From Aureibaculum flavum (GTDB taxonomy: Bacteria; Bacteroidota; Bacteroidia; Flavobacteriales; Flavobacteriaceae), in assembly GCF_016406085.1 (NCBI RefSeq), contig NZ_JAEHFJ010000009.1, positions 113,499 through 177,498 on the forward strand: a DNA stretch of 64,000 nt, given 5' to 3'. Both the position numbers and the translations under genes were made by a program. Below are positions 1-7,400 of the stretch, piece by piece (position 1 is the first letter of the stretch; each line of letters starts with the position of its first letter). The notes beneath the pieces are model-generated. The model was not told the origin of the DNA. It was given only the letters and a program-made list of their open reading frames with translations, and ran no database searches.

Positions 1-2
1 AT

Positions 3-1415
3 GTTAATGTGGTTATGGGGGAGCATTTAGTAATGCTGTCTAAAGCGATAATCAATAATGATAAAATACCTACAAAAAACGAATTACTAAACGTTTTTGC
101 AAATGCACATAAAGAGATTGATAATTATGTTGCAGAAGTAGGTTTGCCTGAGGCTAGGGAAGGAGCCTTAACACTTCGTAATATTTACACATATCAACAA
201 CAGCTGCTATATCAAATAAGGGCTATAAGACGCGTAATGGCAAATGTAGAAAACGCCTCTAAATTATCGGTAAAAAAACAAGAAGAAAGCCAGTTTATTA
301 CACTTCAAGAATATCGGTTTTCTATCATTTTAGAGCATTTAAGCTTTAAATCTACCATATTCAGACATGCCTTAAGGTTAAGTGTAGCGGTGGTTGCTGC
401 TTATCTATTGGGAAGTTTATTAGATATAAAAAATGCGTATTGGATAATTCTGACGCTAATTGTAATTATGCGTCCTAATTATGGATTGACCAAAGAGCGT
501 TCCTTGAATAGAATTATAGGAACTATTATTGGAGCGGCTGTTGCAGCTTTGATTATTTTCACTACCCAAAATATGATAGTCTATGGGGTATTAGCCGTTT
601 TATCATTAACATTTGCATTCTCATTAATACAACAAAGTTATAAAGTTGGAGCAGCCTTTATTACACTCCATGTCATTTTTGTATATGCATTGTTGCAGCC
701 CAATGCATTTGCAGTAATTGGTTACCGAGTTTTAGATACTTTAATTGGGGCAATTTTGGCAGTTATTGCTAATTATGTGCTTTGGCCTCTTTGGGAATTT
801 AAGAACTTAGATCAGGATATTTTGGCTGTTTTAAAAGCAAATAATAATTATTTATTAGCAACTCAAAAGCTATATAACAAAACAAACGGACTGAATACAC
901 ATTATAAAATGCCAAGAAAGGAAGCTTTTTTAGCCATGAGTGAATTAAATGCTGCATTTCAACGTGTAACACAAGATCCGAAATCTAAGCAGAAAGAATA
1001 TCAGCTTATTTATGATATAGTTACTTTAAATCATACAATTATATCAGCTATTGCATCTTTAGGTAGTTTTATTCGAAAGCATAAAGTTTCCTCTTTAAAT
1101 GAACAATTTGATGTTTTTATTATACATATAAGTAATAATTTAAAAGAGGCTCGTAATATTTTAGATAAGAATAAAAAACTAAAAATTAATAAGGACGATA
1201 ATATTGAAAATGCAAAAGAAGAATTATTAGATAATTATAAAAATCTAGCTAATGAAAGAGATCAAGAAATAAAATCAGGTCAACTTGATGTAAAGGAAGA
1301 GATGCTCATTAATTTGCAAGAAGCACATTTATTATACAATCAACTAATTTGGTTGAGGAACTTGACTGATAATCTTAAAAAAGCAACATTTAAGTATAAG
1401 GAGCTTGTCAAATAA
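3..1415 (+). CDS. FUSC-family (YccS/YhfK-like) membrane protein, 5' truncated by window edge
   Basis: This is the C-terminal part of an inner-membrane FUSC-family permease-like protein. The frame is open to the left edge, so the real start is outside the window; the GTG at 9 is only the first in-window start-like codon. Counting from that GTG, residues 1-115 are a charged helical stretch, about 116-270 form a block of roughly six hydrophobic segments including the RPNYGLTKERS stretch and the GYRVLDTLIGA helix typical of FUSC_2, and 275-468 is a charged, probably cytoplasmic helical tail. Relatives are usually around 700-750 residues, so some 250-280 residues are missing. The substrate is unknown; the family name comes from fusaric acid resistance but transport has rarely been shown. 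It ends just before a bidirectional terminator. Confidence 0.85.
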   Translation, partial: VNVVMGEHLVMLSKAIINNDKIPTKNELLNVFANAHKEIDNYVAEVGLPEAREGALTLRNIYTYQQQLLYQIRAIRRVMANVENASKLSVKKQEESQFITLQEYRFSIILEHLSFKSTIFRHALRLSVAVVAAYLLGSLLDIKNAYWIILTLIVIMRPNYGLTKERSLNRIIGTIIGAAVAALIIFTTQNMIVYGVLAVLSLTFAFSLIQQSYKVGAAFITLHVIFVYALLQPNAFAVIGYRVLDTLIGAILAVIANYVLWPLWEFKNLDQDILAVLKANNNYLLATQKLYNKTNGLNTHYKMPRKEAFLAMSELNAAFQRVTQDPKSKQKEYQLIYDIVTLNHTIISAIASLGSFIRKHKVSSLNEQFDVFIIHISNNLKEARNILDKNKKLKINKDDNIENAKEELLDNYKNLANERDQEIKSGQLDVKEEMLINLQEAHLLYNQLIWLRNLTDNLKKATFKYKELVK

Positions 1416-1442
1416 ATATACTTATGTCTAGTCATAAAAAAA

Positions 1443-1475
1443 AGCCGCTTCGTTTTAACAAAGCGGCTGTTTTAT
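1443..1475. terminator. Bidirectional intrinsic terminator
   Basis: An 8-bp perfect stem, AGCCGCTT at 1443-1450 pairing with AAGCGGCT at 1461-1468, is preceded by an A-run and followed by a T-rich tail. It therefore reads as a Rho-independent terminator on both strands and separates the FUSC gene from the convergent dipeptidase gene. Confidence 0.85.
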
Positions 1476-1479
1476 TTTA

Positions 1480-2178
1480 TTATTCTATTGAGAAATCAAA
1501 GTAAGTGTCAGGGTATGGTTCTTTTGCCAATGTAAAATGCCACCATTCTTTTTCATGAGGTTTAAATCCATGCTTTACCATTCTGCGTTGCAACATCAAT
1601 CGAATAGACCGTTGGTTTTTGGTTACGTTCTTAAAATTGACATGAGATTTTTTATCAAATAAATCAAAGTCGCTACCTAAATCTAATATATGTCCAGTTT
1701 TTAAAGATACAATCGTTAAATCTACCGTACTTCCTCTACTATGACCAGATTTAGCAGCAATATATTCCTCTTTAAATAAATCTTTTTTATCTATGTTCGG
1801 ATAATATTGATTTTTCATTTTAGTATCTGTAGTGTCTTGTGCCCATTTTACAAATTGATTTACAGCACGTTGAGGTCTGTATGCATCAAATACTAAAAGA
1901 CCAAAACCTAATTTTTCAAAGTCTTGTTGTACTTTTTTTAAAGCTTGAGCAGCTTCTTTGGTTAAAATACACTTGGGTTTGTTGTAGCCATCTATAGGTT
2001 TTCCAATAAAATTGTTTTCAGAATAATAGCGTAAATCAGTTCTTAATTTAGGAATTACTTCTTTTGCATAAACAAAACCTTTTGGCAAGGTTCCAGAATT
2101 TTCTTGAGCTTTAACTTGATTTGAGATACTAACTAGTAATATCACTGTTAAAAGTTTTATGAAATATGAAATTTTCAT
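1480..2178 (-). CDS. D-Ala-D-Ala dipeptidase (peptidase family M15D, VanX/DdpX-like), secreted
   Basis: Zinc dipeptidase predicted to cleave D-alanyl-D-alanine in the periplasm, in peptidoglycan turnover. A signal peptide occupies residues 1-24 (ends VKAQ). The VanX active-site set is visible: Arg101 in DAYRP, the SxHxxGxxxD zinc motif with His146 and Asp153, and EWWH with Glu211 (catalytic base) and His214 (third zinc ligand). At 232 residues it is close to VanX (about 200) plus the export signal. VanX of resistance clusters is cytosolic; an exported single copy without vanH/vanA neighbours points to a DdpX-like recycling role, not glycopeptide resistance. It is a single-gene unit ending at the terminator at 1443-1475. 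Confidence 0.9.
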   Translation of the reverse strand: MKISYFIKLLTVILLVSISNQVKAQENSGTLPKGFVYAKEVIPKLRTDLRYYSENNFIGKPIDGYNKPKCILTKEAAQALKKVQQDFEKLGFGLLVFDAYRPQRAVNQFVKWAQDTTDTKMKNQYYPNIDKKDLFKEEYIAAKSGHSRGSTVDLTIVSLKTGHILDLGSDFDLFDKKSHVNFKNVTKNQRSIRLMLQRRMVKHGFKPHEKEWWHFTLAKEPYPDTYFDFSIE

Positions 2179-2422
2179 TAATTTAATCTTTTGGGTTAAG
2201 TGTTTAACGCAAAACTATTCATTATATTTTACAGAAGAATACAATGACACTACTGTAGTTATGCTATTGCTTTTGTTATTTAAGATCTATTATTAAAAAA
2301 TAAGCTTAAAATGCACCATTCATAGAAATATATATTATCTCAATTAATAGTATAACTATAAGTAAGAACTTAATTTCTATATTTATTAATTACTATATTT
2401 AACAAAATTTCAAAATTATAAA

Positions 2423-3505
2423 ATGATTCATAAATTAATGTCAAAGAAAAAACCGAGCTTTCCTATTTCAGAGAAGCTTTCTGCTTATTTGACAAGGCAT
2501 GGTAGAAATATAAAGATTCCTATTTTTTATGATGATTTATTACGTTTTCAAGGAGCAATAGAGATTTTTGATGAAGATGGTAATGATACGCTATGGGTTA
2601 GTGTTTTTTTTGCAGAACACGAGCGTAATGAAATTGAGTTTAGTTTAAAGCAAATTTATACTATTTTAAATGCAGATGGAAGCGATACGTTAATACCCTA
2701 TTTAAATATTGATAGTATAGATTTTTGCACTTTTGGTAACTCGAAACCATTTAGGATAAAGGTGAGAAATATTTTAAATGATATATACACTTATTTTTAT
2801 GTTAAGAGTGCAGATGCATCTCGAATTTATGGATTAGAATTAGAGCATTTATTATCACCAAACTACATTTATTTCTTAGTATATAAAGATACATTAATTG
2901 AAGAGCATATTTCTGGCATACCAGGCGATACTTTTATTGAACATCATTTAGATCAATGTTCAGAACAAGATAAAAGGACCATTGCTAAAGAGTTTGTAAA
3001 GTTTAATGAACGCTGTTTTGTGCGTTTGCTGGGTGACATGCGGTCATATAATTATGTAATGGTACTAACTCATGATTTTGATAGAATACTCTATAGAATT
3101 AGGGCAATTGATTTTGATCAACAAAGTTATGAAGGGAATCCAAAAGTATATAAACCTCAGTTTTTAAAGGAAAATAATAAATTGGTAGAAATGACTTTAG
3201 ATTTGCTACGTCAAGAATCTATTGACCAATATAAATTAGAAGAACGTTCGCTATTAGCAAAAAGAGCGGCAAGTGAAGACACTCGTTTGAGTGAAATGTT
3301 AGATTGTATGTGCAAAGATGTAATATCAACACCAGAGAAGGTCACGGAACTTATAGAAGGATTGTTTGAACTTACTGGTGATGTTGAATTTAAGAAAGCA
3401 AATAATATGGGTGACATATTAAAAAGTGCTTTAGGTTTTGTTGGCCGAAATTATGAAAATCTAAATCCTCATATTATTAGAAATAATCAAGTTGATGATA
3501 TTTAA
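2423..3505 (+). CDS. Uncharacterised cytosolic protein with kinase-like (APH/HipA-type) signature
   Basis: A soluble 360-residue protein with no signal peptide; I do not recognise it as a named family. Residues 204-210 read GDMRSYN, matching the GDxxxxN catalytic-loop spacing of aminoglycoside phosphotransferase and related kinase-like folds (Asp205, Asn210). Residues 229-232 read IDFD, resembling the metal-binding IDxD/DFG element. Upstream, LIEEHISGIPGD (158-169) resembles the hinge and following helix of APH-like kinases. The spacing between the two aspartates (25 residues) is a little longer than usual and the ATP-binding lysine is not obvious. The kinase-like fold is an inference from motifs. 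The gene stands alone and converges on the S1/P1 nuclease gene. Confidence 0.75.
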   Translation: MIHKLMSKKKPSFPISEKLSAYLTRHGRNIKIPIFYDDLLRFQGAIEIFDEDGNDTLWVSVFFAEHERNEIEFSLKQIYTILNADGSDTLIPYLNIDSIDFCTFGNSKPFRIKVRNILNDIYTYFYVKSADASRIYGLELEHLLSPNYIYFLVYKDTLIEEHISGIPGDTFIEHHLDQCSEQDKRTIAKEFVKFNERCFVRLLGDMRSYNYVMVLTHDFDRILYRIRAIDFDQQSYEGNPKVYKPQFLKENNKLVEMTLDLLRQESIDQYKLEERSLLAKRAASEDTRLSEMLDCMCKDVISTPEKVTELIEGLFELTGDVEFKKANNMGDILKSALGFVGRNYENLNPHIIRNNQVDDI

Positions 3506-3516
3506 TTAGTATAATA

Positions 3517-3540
3517 TTTGCTTAAAATATATTAAGCAAA
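3517..3540. terminator. Likely bidirectional terminator between convergent genes
   Basis: TTTGCTTAA at 3517-3525 pairs perfectly with TTAAGCAAA at 3532-3540 around a 6-nt loop, with A/T-rich flanks. It overlaps the stop codon of the minus-strand nuclease gene and follows the stop of the plus-strand gene. The stem is AT-rich, so termination strength is uncertain. Confidence 0.5.
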
Positions 3541-4314
3541 AATATCATTTAACAATTCGGCTAATCTGATTCCAGCTTTTTGAAGTTGCTGTCTTACAGT
3601 TTTAAAGTGATCATAGTTATATTGGTAGCGTAAATTTTCACCAACTTTTACAGAAGCATAGACTTTTTTAGTAAGATCGTGTGATTCATTTACCCAATCA
3701 ATAACAGAACCTGCTTGAATAGCTTTTAATTGTGCTTTAGATAAGTCTTGTTCGTTGTCTGCCAATTCTAGGTAGCTCATTCCCCATTCATTGATCATAT
3801 CACTATCCCAAACGCGGTGTAAATTTGTGCCTTTACCAAACCATTGCACTTGTACTGTATTTCCACCTTTATCTTCAGCTCTACCAACATGCATAGGTTG
3901 GTGTAAGTCGCCCACTAAATGAACTAACAATTTTAAATAAAAAGTTTTGTCTTCTTTTGAGCTATTATCGTCTTTTAAAACTTCGACACATTTATTAATA
4001 CCTGTAACCAAATCACCTTGTGGATTTTTTTCTGAGGTTTCATAAGTTTTATCAAAAGGCATATTCACATAATGCCATGTGTAAAATTTATTATATTTTT
4101 TATCTGATTTTATCTCATCTCCATAAGTAGATACAAATGCTAGACTTTGACCGTCTAATAACTTGTCAATTTTTTTAAGCACACTTTTCTTTAAATGATT
4201 TTCAGCTATTTTCCCTGTAGTTCTGTGTCCAGTTGGTCCCCACTCAATAGAATTAGCAAAGATTGAACTTGAAATAAATAGGGCGGCTATAAAAAGTGAA
4301 ATTTTTGAGATCAT
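3532..4314 (-). CDS. S1/P1 nuclease family protein, secreted
   Basis: Zinc-dependent single-strand nuclease/phosphodiesterase acting outside the cytoplasm on RNA and ssDNA. After a signal peptide (1-20) the sequence contains WGPTGH. All nine trinuclear-zinc ligands of P1 nuclease can be placed: Trp25 and His30, Asp66 (YGDE), His81 (WHYVN), His132 and Asp136 (VHLVGD), His142 (MHVG), His166 and Asp170 (LHRVWD). Trp25 should become, or lie close to, the mature N-terminus because its backbone amine coordinates zinc in P1. Length (260) is normal. A role in nucleic-acid and phosphate scavenging is inferred from the family. Confidence 0.93.
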   Translation of the reverse strand: MISKISLFIAALFISSSIFANSIEWGPTGHRTTGKIAENHLKKSVLKKIDKLLDGQSLAFVSTYGDEIKSDKKYNKFYTWHYVNMPFDKTYETSEKNPQGDLVTGINKCVEVLKDDNSSKEDKTFYLKLLVHLVGDLHQPMHVGRAEDKGGNTVQVQWFGKGTNLHRVWDSDMINEWGMSYLELADNEQDLSKAQLKAIQAGSVIDWVNESHDLTKKVYASVKVGENLRYQYNYDHFKTVRQQLQKAGIRLAELLNDIFA

Positions 4315-4359
4315 AAATAAAATGTTTCTACAAAAGTAAGAAATAAATTGGTGATACTA

Positions 4360-4392
4360 TTTGTAAATATCAAAAATAATGTTATATCTTAG
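4360..4392 (+). promoter_or_regulatory. Probable Bacteroidota sigma-ABfr promoter of the SPFH operon
   Basis: TTTG at 4360-4363 and TATCTTAG at 4385-4392 (seven of eight matches to TAnnTTTG) are separated by 21 bp, fitting the Bacteroidota -33/-7 consensus. The SPFH start codon follows 35 bp downstream. Confidence 0.5.
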
Positions 4393-4427
4393 CGATATCA
4401 AAATAATATCATTTTAAATCAAATAAT

Positions 4428-5282
4428 ATGAAAGAAGAAAAAATTATAAAAGTGCCCAATGGTTATTTTATGCTGTTTTTAAGCCTCGTTTTAATAGTTG
4501 GAGGTATTTACGGTTTTGTAACTTTCGATATAGTCTTTATTGTCGCTGTTATTATAGGGATATTTCTTCTACCTGGCTTCTTTTTAGTCAACCCTAATAC
4601 TTCAAAAGTATTGTTGCTTTTCGGTAAATATGTTGGAACTGTAAAGGACAATGGATTCTTTTGGGCAAATCCTTTTTATACCAAAAGAAAAATTTCTTTA
4701 AGAGCAAGTAACTTTGATAGTGAACGCGTAAAGGTAAATGACAAATTAGGGAACCCGATAATGATAAGTACCATTTTGGTATGGCGAGTGCAAGACACCT
4801 ATAAAGCGGCTTTTGATGTTGATAATTTCGAAAATTTTGTTCGGGTACAAAGTGATGCAGCAGTAAGAAAATTGGCAAGTTTATATCCGTATGATAATTT
4901 TGCGGATGAAGGGTTAGATGAAGATATTACATTGCGAGCAAGTGTTAACGAAGTGAGTGAAGCTTTAGAGCAGGAGTTGTCAGAGAGATTGGCAATGGCT
5001 GGTATTGAGGTGTTAGAAGCTAGAATTGGTTATTTAGCATATGCTCAAGAAATTGCAAATGCAATGCTAAAACGTCAACAAGCTACAGCGATTGTGGCAG
5101 CTAGACATAAAATTGTTGAAGGTGCTGTGAGTATGGTAGAAATGGCATTAGAAGAATTAAGTAAAAAAAATATAATAGATCTTGATGAAGACAGAAAGGC
5201 AACTATGGTTAGTAATTTAATGGTCATACTTTGTTCTGATAAAGATGCAACGCCCGTTGTAAATACAGGAACATTAACATAA
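4428..5282 (+). CDS. SPFH (band 7/prohibitin-like) domain membrane protein
   Basis: Membrane-anchored SPFH scaffold protein. Two hydrophobic segments at about 12-28 and 30-53 precede a band-7 domain (about 60-230, including the LLFGKYVGTVKDNGFFWANPF opening of about twenty residues and a helical AMLKRQQATAIVAARHKIVEGA stretch near the end). The C-terminal 50 residues are acidic. SPFH proteins oligomerise at the inner membrane and organise microdomains or partner hydrolases. It is the first gene of a six-gene plus-strand run (two tiny genes, a PH-like membrane protein, an alpha/beta hydrolase, an Arc-type protein), suggesting the downstream products are functional partners. Confidence 0.92.
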   Translation: MKEEKIIKVPNGYFMLFLSLVLIVGGIYGFVTFDIVFIVAVIIGIFLLPGFFLVNPNTSKVLLLFGKYVGTVKDNGFFWANPFYTKRKISLRASNFDSERVKVNDKLGNPIMISTILVWRVQDTYKAAFDVDNFENFVRVQSDAAVRKLASLYPYDNFADEGLDEDITLRASVNEVSEALEQELSERLAMAGIEVLEARIGYLAYAQEIANAMLKRQQATAIVAARHKIVEGAVSMVEMALEELSKKNIIDLDEDRKATMVSNLMVILCSDKDATPVVNTGTLT

Positions 5283-5294
5283 AATTTATTTGAT

Positions 5295-5393
5295 ATGTCA
5301 GGATTTATATTTGGAAAAAAGAAAACAAAACTTCTAATCACCTTGGTTATTTTGTCCTTAATCTTAATAATTATAGGATTGTTATTTAATTAA
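5295..5393 (+). CDS. Tiny single-pass membrane protein (32 aa)
   Basis: A short ORF, too small for usual gene-calling limits, begins 12 bp after the SPFH stop and encodes MSGFIFGKKKTK followed by an unbroken hydrophobic helix of about 19 residues ending in LLFN. A positively charged N-terminus before one transmembrane helix is a sensible topology for a small inner-membrane protein. It sits in the same orientation between SPFH and DUF4177 genes with 9-12 bp gaps, supporting co-transcription. Function unknown; a small partner of the SPFH assembly is possible. Confidence 0.55.
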   Translation: MSGFIFGKKKTKLLITLVILSLILIIIGLLFN

Positions 5394-5402
5394 ATATATA
5401 AT

Positions 5403-5561
5403 ATGAAAGAATACAAAGTAATCAATTGGAAACAAGGATTAACCGGTAATAACAAAAGGCTTGAAGATACTCTAAATCAACATGCACAATCAGGTTGGAG
5501 AGTTTGTCATTTGGCAGAACATACCGCTCGTATTGTTTTTGAAAGAGATAAAAACAGGTAA
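5403..5561 (+). CDS. DUF4177-type small protein (52 aa)
   Basis: A 52-residue cytosolic protein of the DUF4177 kind: MKEYKVINW start, a central helix LEDTLNQHAQSGWRVCHL with the family's GW turn, and a final strand ending in FERDK. DUF4177 proteins are 50-65 residues with a beta-alpha-beta(-beta) layout and no known biochemical function. It lies 9 bp after the tiny membrane-protein gene and 32 bp before the PH-like gene, inside the SPFH operon. Confidence 0.7.
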   Translation: MKEYKVINWKQGLTGNNKRLEDTLNQHAQSGWRVCHLAEHTARIVFERDKNR

Positions 5562-5593
5562 TTTGATGAAATTGATAAGTTAAAAGTTTAAAA

Positions 5594-6103
5594 ATGAAAA
5601 TTTTTACAGAAAAACAAAAATTTAATCAATGGTGGCTTTATGCTATTATTGCTGCATTACTAATGTTTATGGTTATTCCCATCTTAATAAATTCTGATGA
5701 TATTGATGGTGATTTTGCGGCTAAAACTTCCTTGATAATTTCAATTATTTTGATAGCTAGTGTCGTTCTTCTTATTCGTATGATGACTTTACATACGAGG
5801 ATAGATGACAAAGGTATACATTATCGTTTTACTCCTTTTCAAGGAAAGCAATATTTAATAGTATGGAATGATATTAGTAAGGTGTATGTGCGAAAATACA
5901 ATGCCATAACTGAATATGGAGGATGGGGATTCAGAGGTTATATCTTTAAAACTGGCGGAAAAGCTTTTAATGTTATGGGAAATAAAGGTATTCAAATTGT
6001 ATTAAAAAATGGAAAAAAAATGCTCATTGGTACTCAAAAGGAAGTTGAAGCTGAACGTATACTAAATGTTTATAAATCTAAAATTATAAAATCTACAGCA
6101 TGA
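5594..6103 (+). CDS. Membrane protein with two N-terminal helices and PH-like domain
   Basis: A 169-residue protein with two transmembrane helices (about 14-33 and 44-63) and a C-terminal beta-rich domain (70-165) containing TRIDDKGIHYRF and a WNDISKVYVRKY segment. This is the usual look of bacterial PH-like (bPH) domains attached to a membrane hairpin. No function is assigned. Its last four bases overlap the start of the hydrolase gene (ATGA), a strong sign of translational coupling within the SPFH operon. Confidence 0.75.
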   Translation: MKIFTEKQKFNQWWLYAIIAALLMFMVIPILINSDDIDGDFAAKTSLIISIILIASVVLLIRMMTLHTRIDDKGIHYRFTPFQGKQYLIVWNDISKVYVRKYNAITEYGGWGFRGYIFKTGGKAFNVMGNKGIQIVLKNGKKMLIGTQKEVEAERILNVYKSKIIKSTA

Positions 6104-7026
6104 AAATAAAATTGGCATTTATTGCTTTTTTTGTAATTCTTTTCAGTTTTAGTCAAGAAAACAATTTTATAGCAACGGAGCTCAATATTCCATCCGAAAA
6201 GGTGACTGTTAATGGTACGTTATTGTCACCTGAAAGTGACATAGTTCCGTTAGTAATTATTATCCCTGGTTCAGGAATAGTAGATAGAAACGGAGGTCAA
6301 GGAAATTACTTAATGCAATTGGCAGAAGGTCTTTCAGAAAATAATATTGCTACCTATCGTTATGATAAAAGCAGTATTATTTTATCAAAAAAAGAAGGGC
6401 TTAAAGAAGAAGATATTTCTTTAGATGATTTTATTAATGACGCCATTGCCGTGGTAAATTATTTTAAGGATCAATCACAGTTTTCTAGTATTACAATTGC
6501 AGGTCATTCGCAAGGTAGTTTGGTGGGCATGGTTGCTGGCCAATTACGTATTGATGGTTTTATTTCTTTGGCGGGAGCAGGAAGAACAATAGATAAAATA
6601 CTAATTGAACAGGTTTCAGCTCAATCTCCTCTATTTAAAGGGGATATGGAAAAGACCTTTGGAATTATTAAATCTGGTAAAATTGATGAAGATTTTAATC
6701 CGTTATTGGTTTCTGTTTTTAGAAAATCATTGCAACCCTTTTGGGGATCTTGGATGAAGTATAATCCGCAAGAGGAAATTAAAAAATTAAACATTCCCGT
6801 TCTAATTGTTAATGGGACTAAGGATATTCAGGTACCAGTTACAGATGCTGAATTATTACATAAAGCAGATGAAAACTCTCAATTACTAATTATTGAAAAC
6901 ATGAACCATGTTTTTAAATTGATAGAAAGTGAAGATAGAATGGAAAATATAAGCAGCTATACTAAAGCCGATTTACCAATTAGTAAAAAATTAGTCGAAG
7001 GAATTTCAAAATTTATCAATCAATAA
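6100..7026 (+). CDS. Secreted alpha/beta hydrolase
   Basis: Alpha/beta-hydrolase fold enzyme with a signal peptide (1-18, ends FSFSQ). The oxyanion region is IIPGSG (54-59). The nucleophile elbow is GHSQGS with Ser137, the acid is Asp242 in NGTKDI and the base His270 in NMNHVF, a complete triad. Length (308) is typical of exported esterase-like hydrolases. Substrate cannot be read from the sequence. It overlaps the PH-like gene by 4 bp and is followed 26 bp later by the Arc-like gene, so it belongs to the SPFH transcription unit. Confidence 0.85.
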   Translation: MKIKLAFIAFFVILFSFSQENNFIATELNIPSEKVTVNGTLLSPESDIVPLVIIIPGSGIVDRNGGQGNYLMQLAEGLSENNIATYRYDKSSIILSKKEGLKEEDISLDDFINDAIAVVNYFKDQSQFSSITIAGHSQGSLVGMVAGQLRIDGFISLAGAGRTIDKILIEQVSAQSPLFKGDMEKTFGIIKSGKIDEDFNPLLVSVFRKSLQPFWGSWMKYNPQEEIKKLNIPVLIVNGTKDIQVPVTDAELLHKADENSQLLIIENMNHVFKLIESEDRMENISSYTKADLPISKKLVEGISKFINQ

Positions 7027-7052
7027 AATTGATAAAAAAGTAGTTTAGTATT

Positions 7053-7214
7053 ATGTCAAAAAAGAAAGCATTTGCATTGCGGATAAATGAAGAGACTTTC
7101 AAAGCTATTGAAAAATGGGCTGCGGATGAATTCCGTAGTACTAATGGTCAAATAGAGTGGATGCTGCAACAAACGCTGAAAAAGGCAAAAAGAGATCCTA
7201 AGAAGAAAGAGTAA
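7053..7214 (+). CDS. Arc-type ribbon-helix-helix DNA-binding protein (53 aa)
   Basis: A 53-residue protein with the Arc/MetJ layout: a short strand KAFALRI carrying DNA-contact residues, helix A (EETFKAIEKWAADEF), turn (RSTNG), helix B (QIEWMLQQTLKKAKR) and a basic tail. The SxNGQIEWML stretch is typical of Arc-family entries in Bacteroidota. It would bind DNA as a dimer of dimers. No toxin gene is next to it, so a toxin-antitoxin role is not supported; autoregulation of the SPFH operon is the simplest guess. It is the last gene of that operon. Confidence 0.8.
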   Translation: MSKKKAFALRINEETFKAIEKWAADEFRSTNGQIEWMLQQTLKKAKRDPKKKE

Positions 7215-7352
7215 GCTTAGCTAATTTTGTGTTTTAAGAAATAATAGTATACCCGTAGTAAATCTCACCTTTTTTTATTTTTCTACGAAATATTTTAATA
7301 ATCTATTAGACTTAGTTACCATACTAATGTTGAAGTGATTTTTTTACTTAGC

Positions 7353-7381
7353 CTTGTTTTTAAACATATTGCATATATTTG
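7353..7381 (+). promoter_or_regulatory. Probable promoter of the M14 peptidase gene
   Basis: A perfect -7 box TATATTTG (7374-7381) lies 17 bp after a partial -33 element CTTG (7353-7356). The start codon is 19 bp downstream of the -7 box. Confidence 0.55.
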
Positions 7382-7400
7382 AGGCACTAAAAATAATTCG

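Noticed and set aside
1480..2178. VanX-like gene as part of a vancomycin-resistance cluster
   Set aside because: No vanH, vanA/B or vanRS genes are nearby, and the protein is exported.
7053..7214. Arc-like protein as an antitoxin of a toxin-antitoxin pair
   Set aside because: No toxin-like neighbour is present; the gene ends an SPFH operon.
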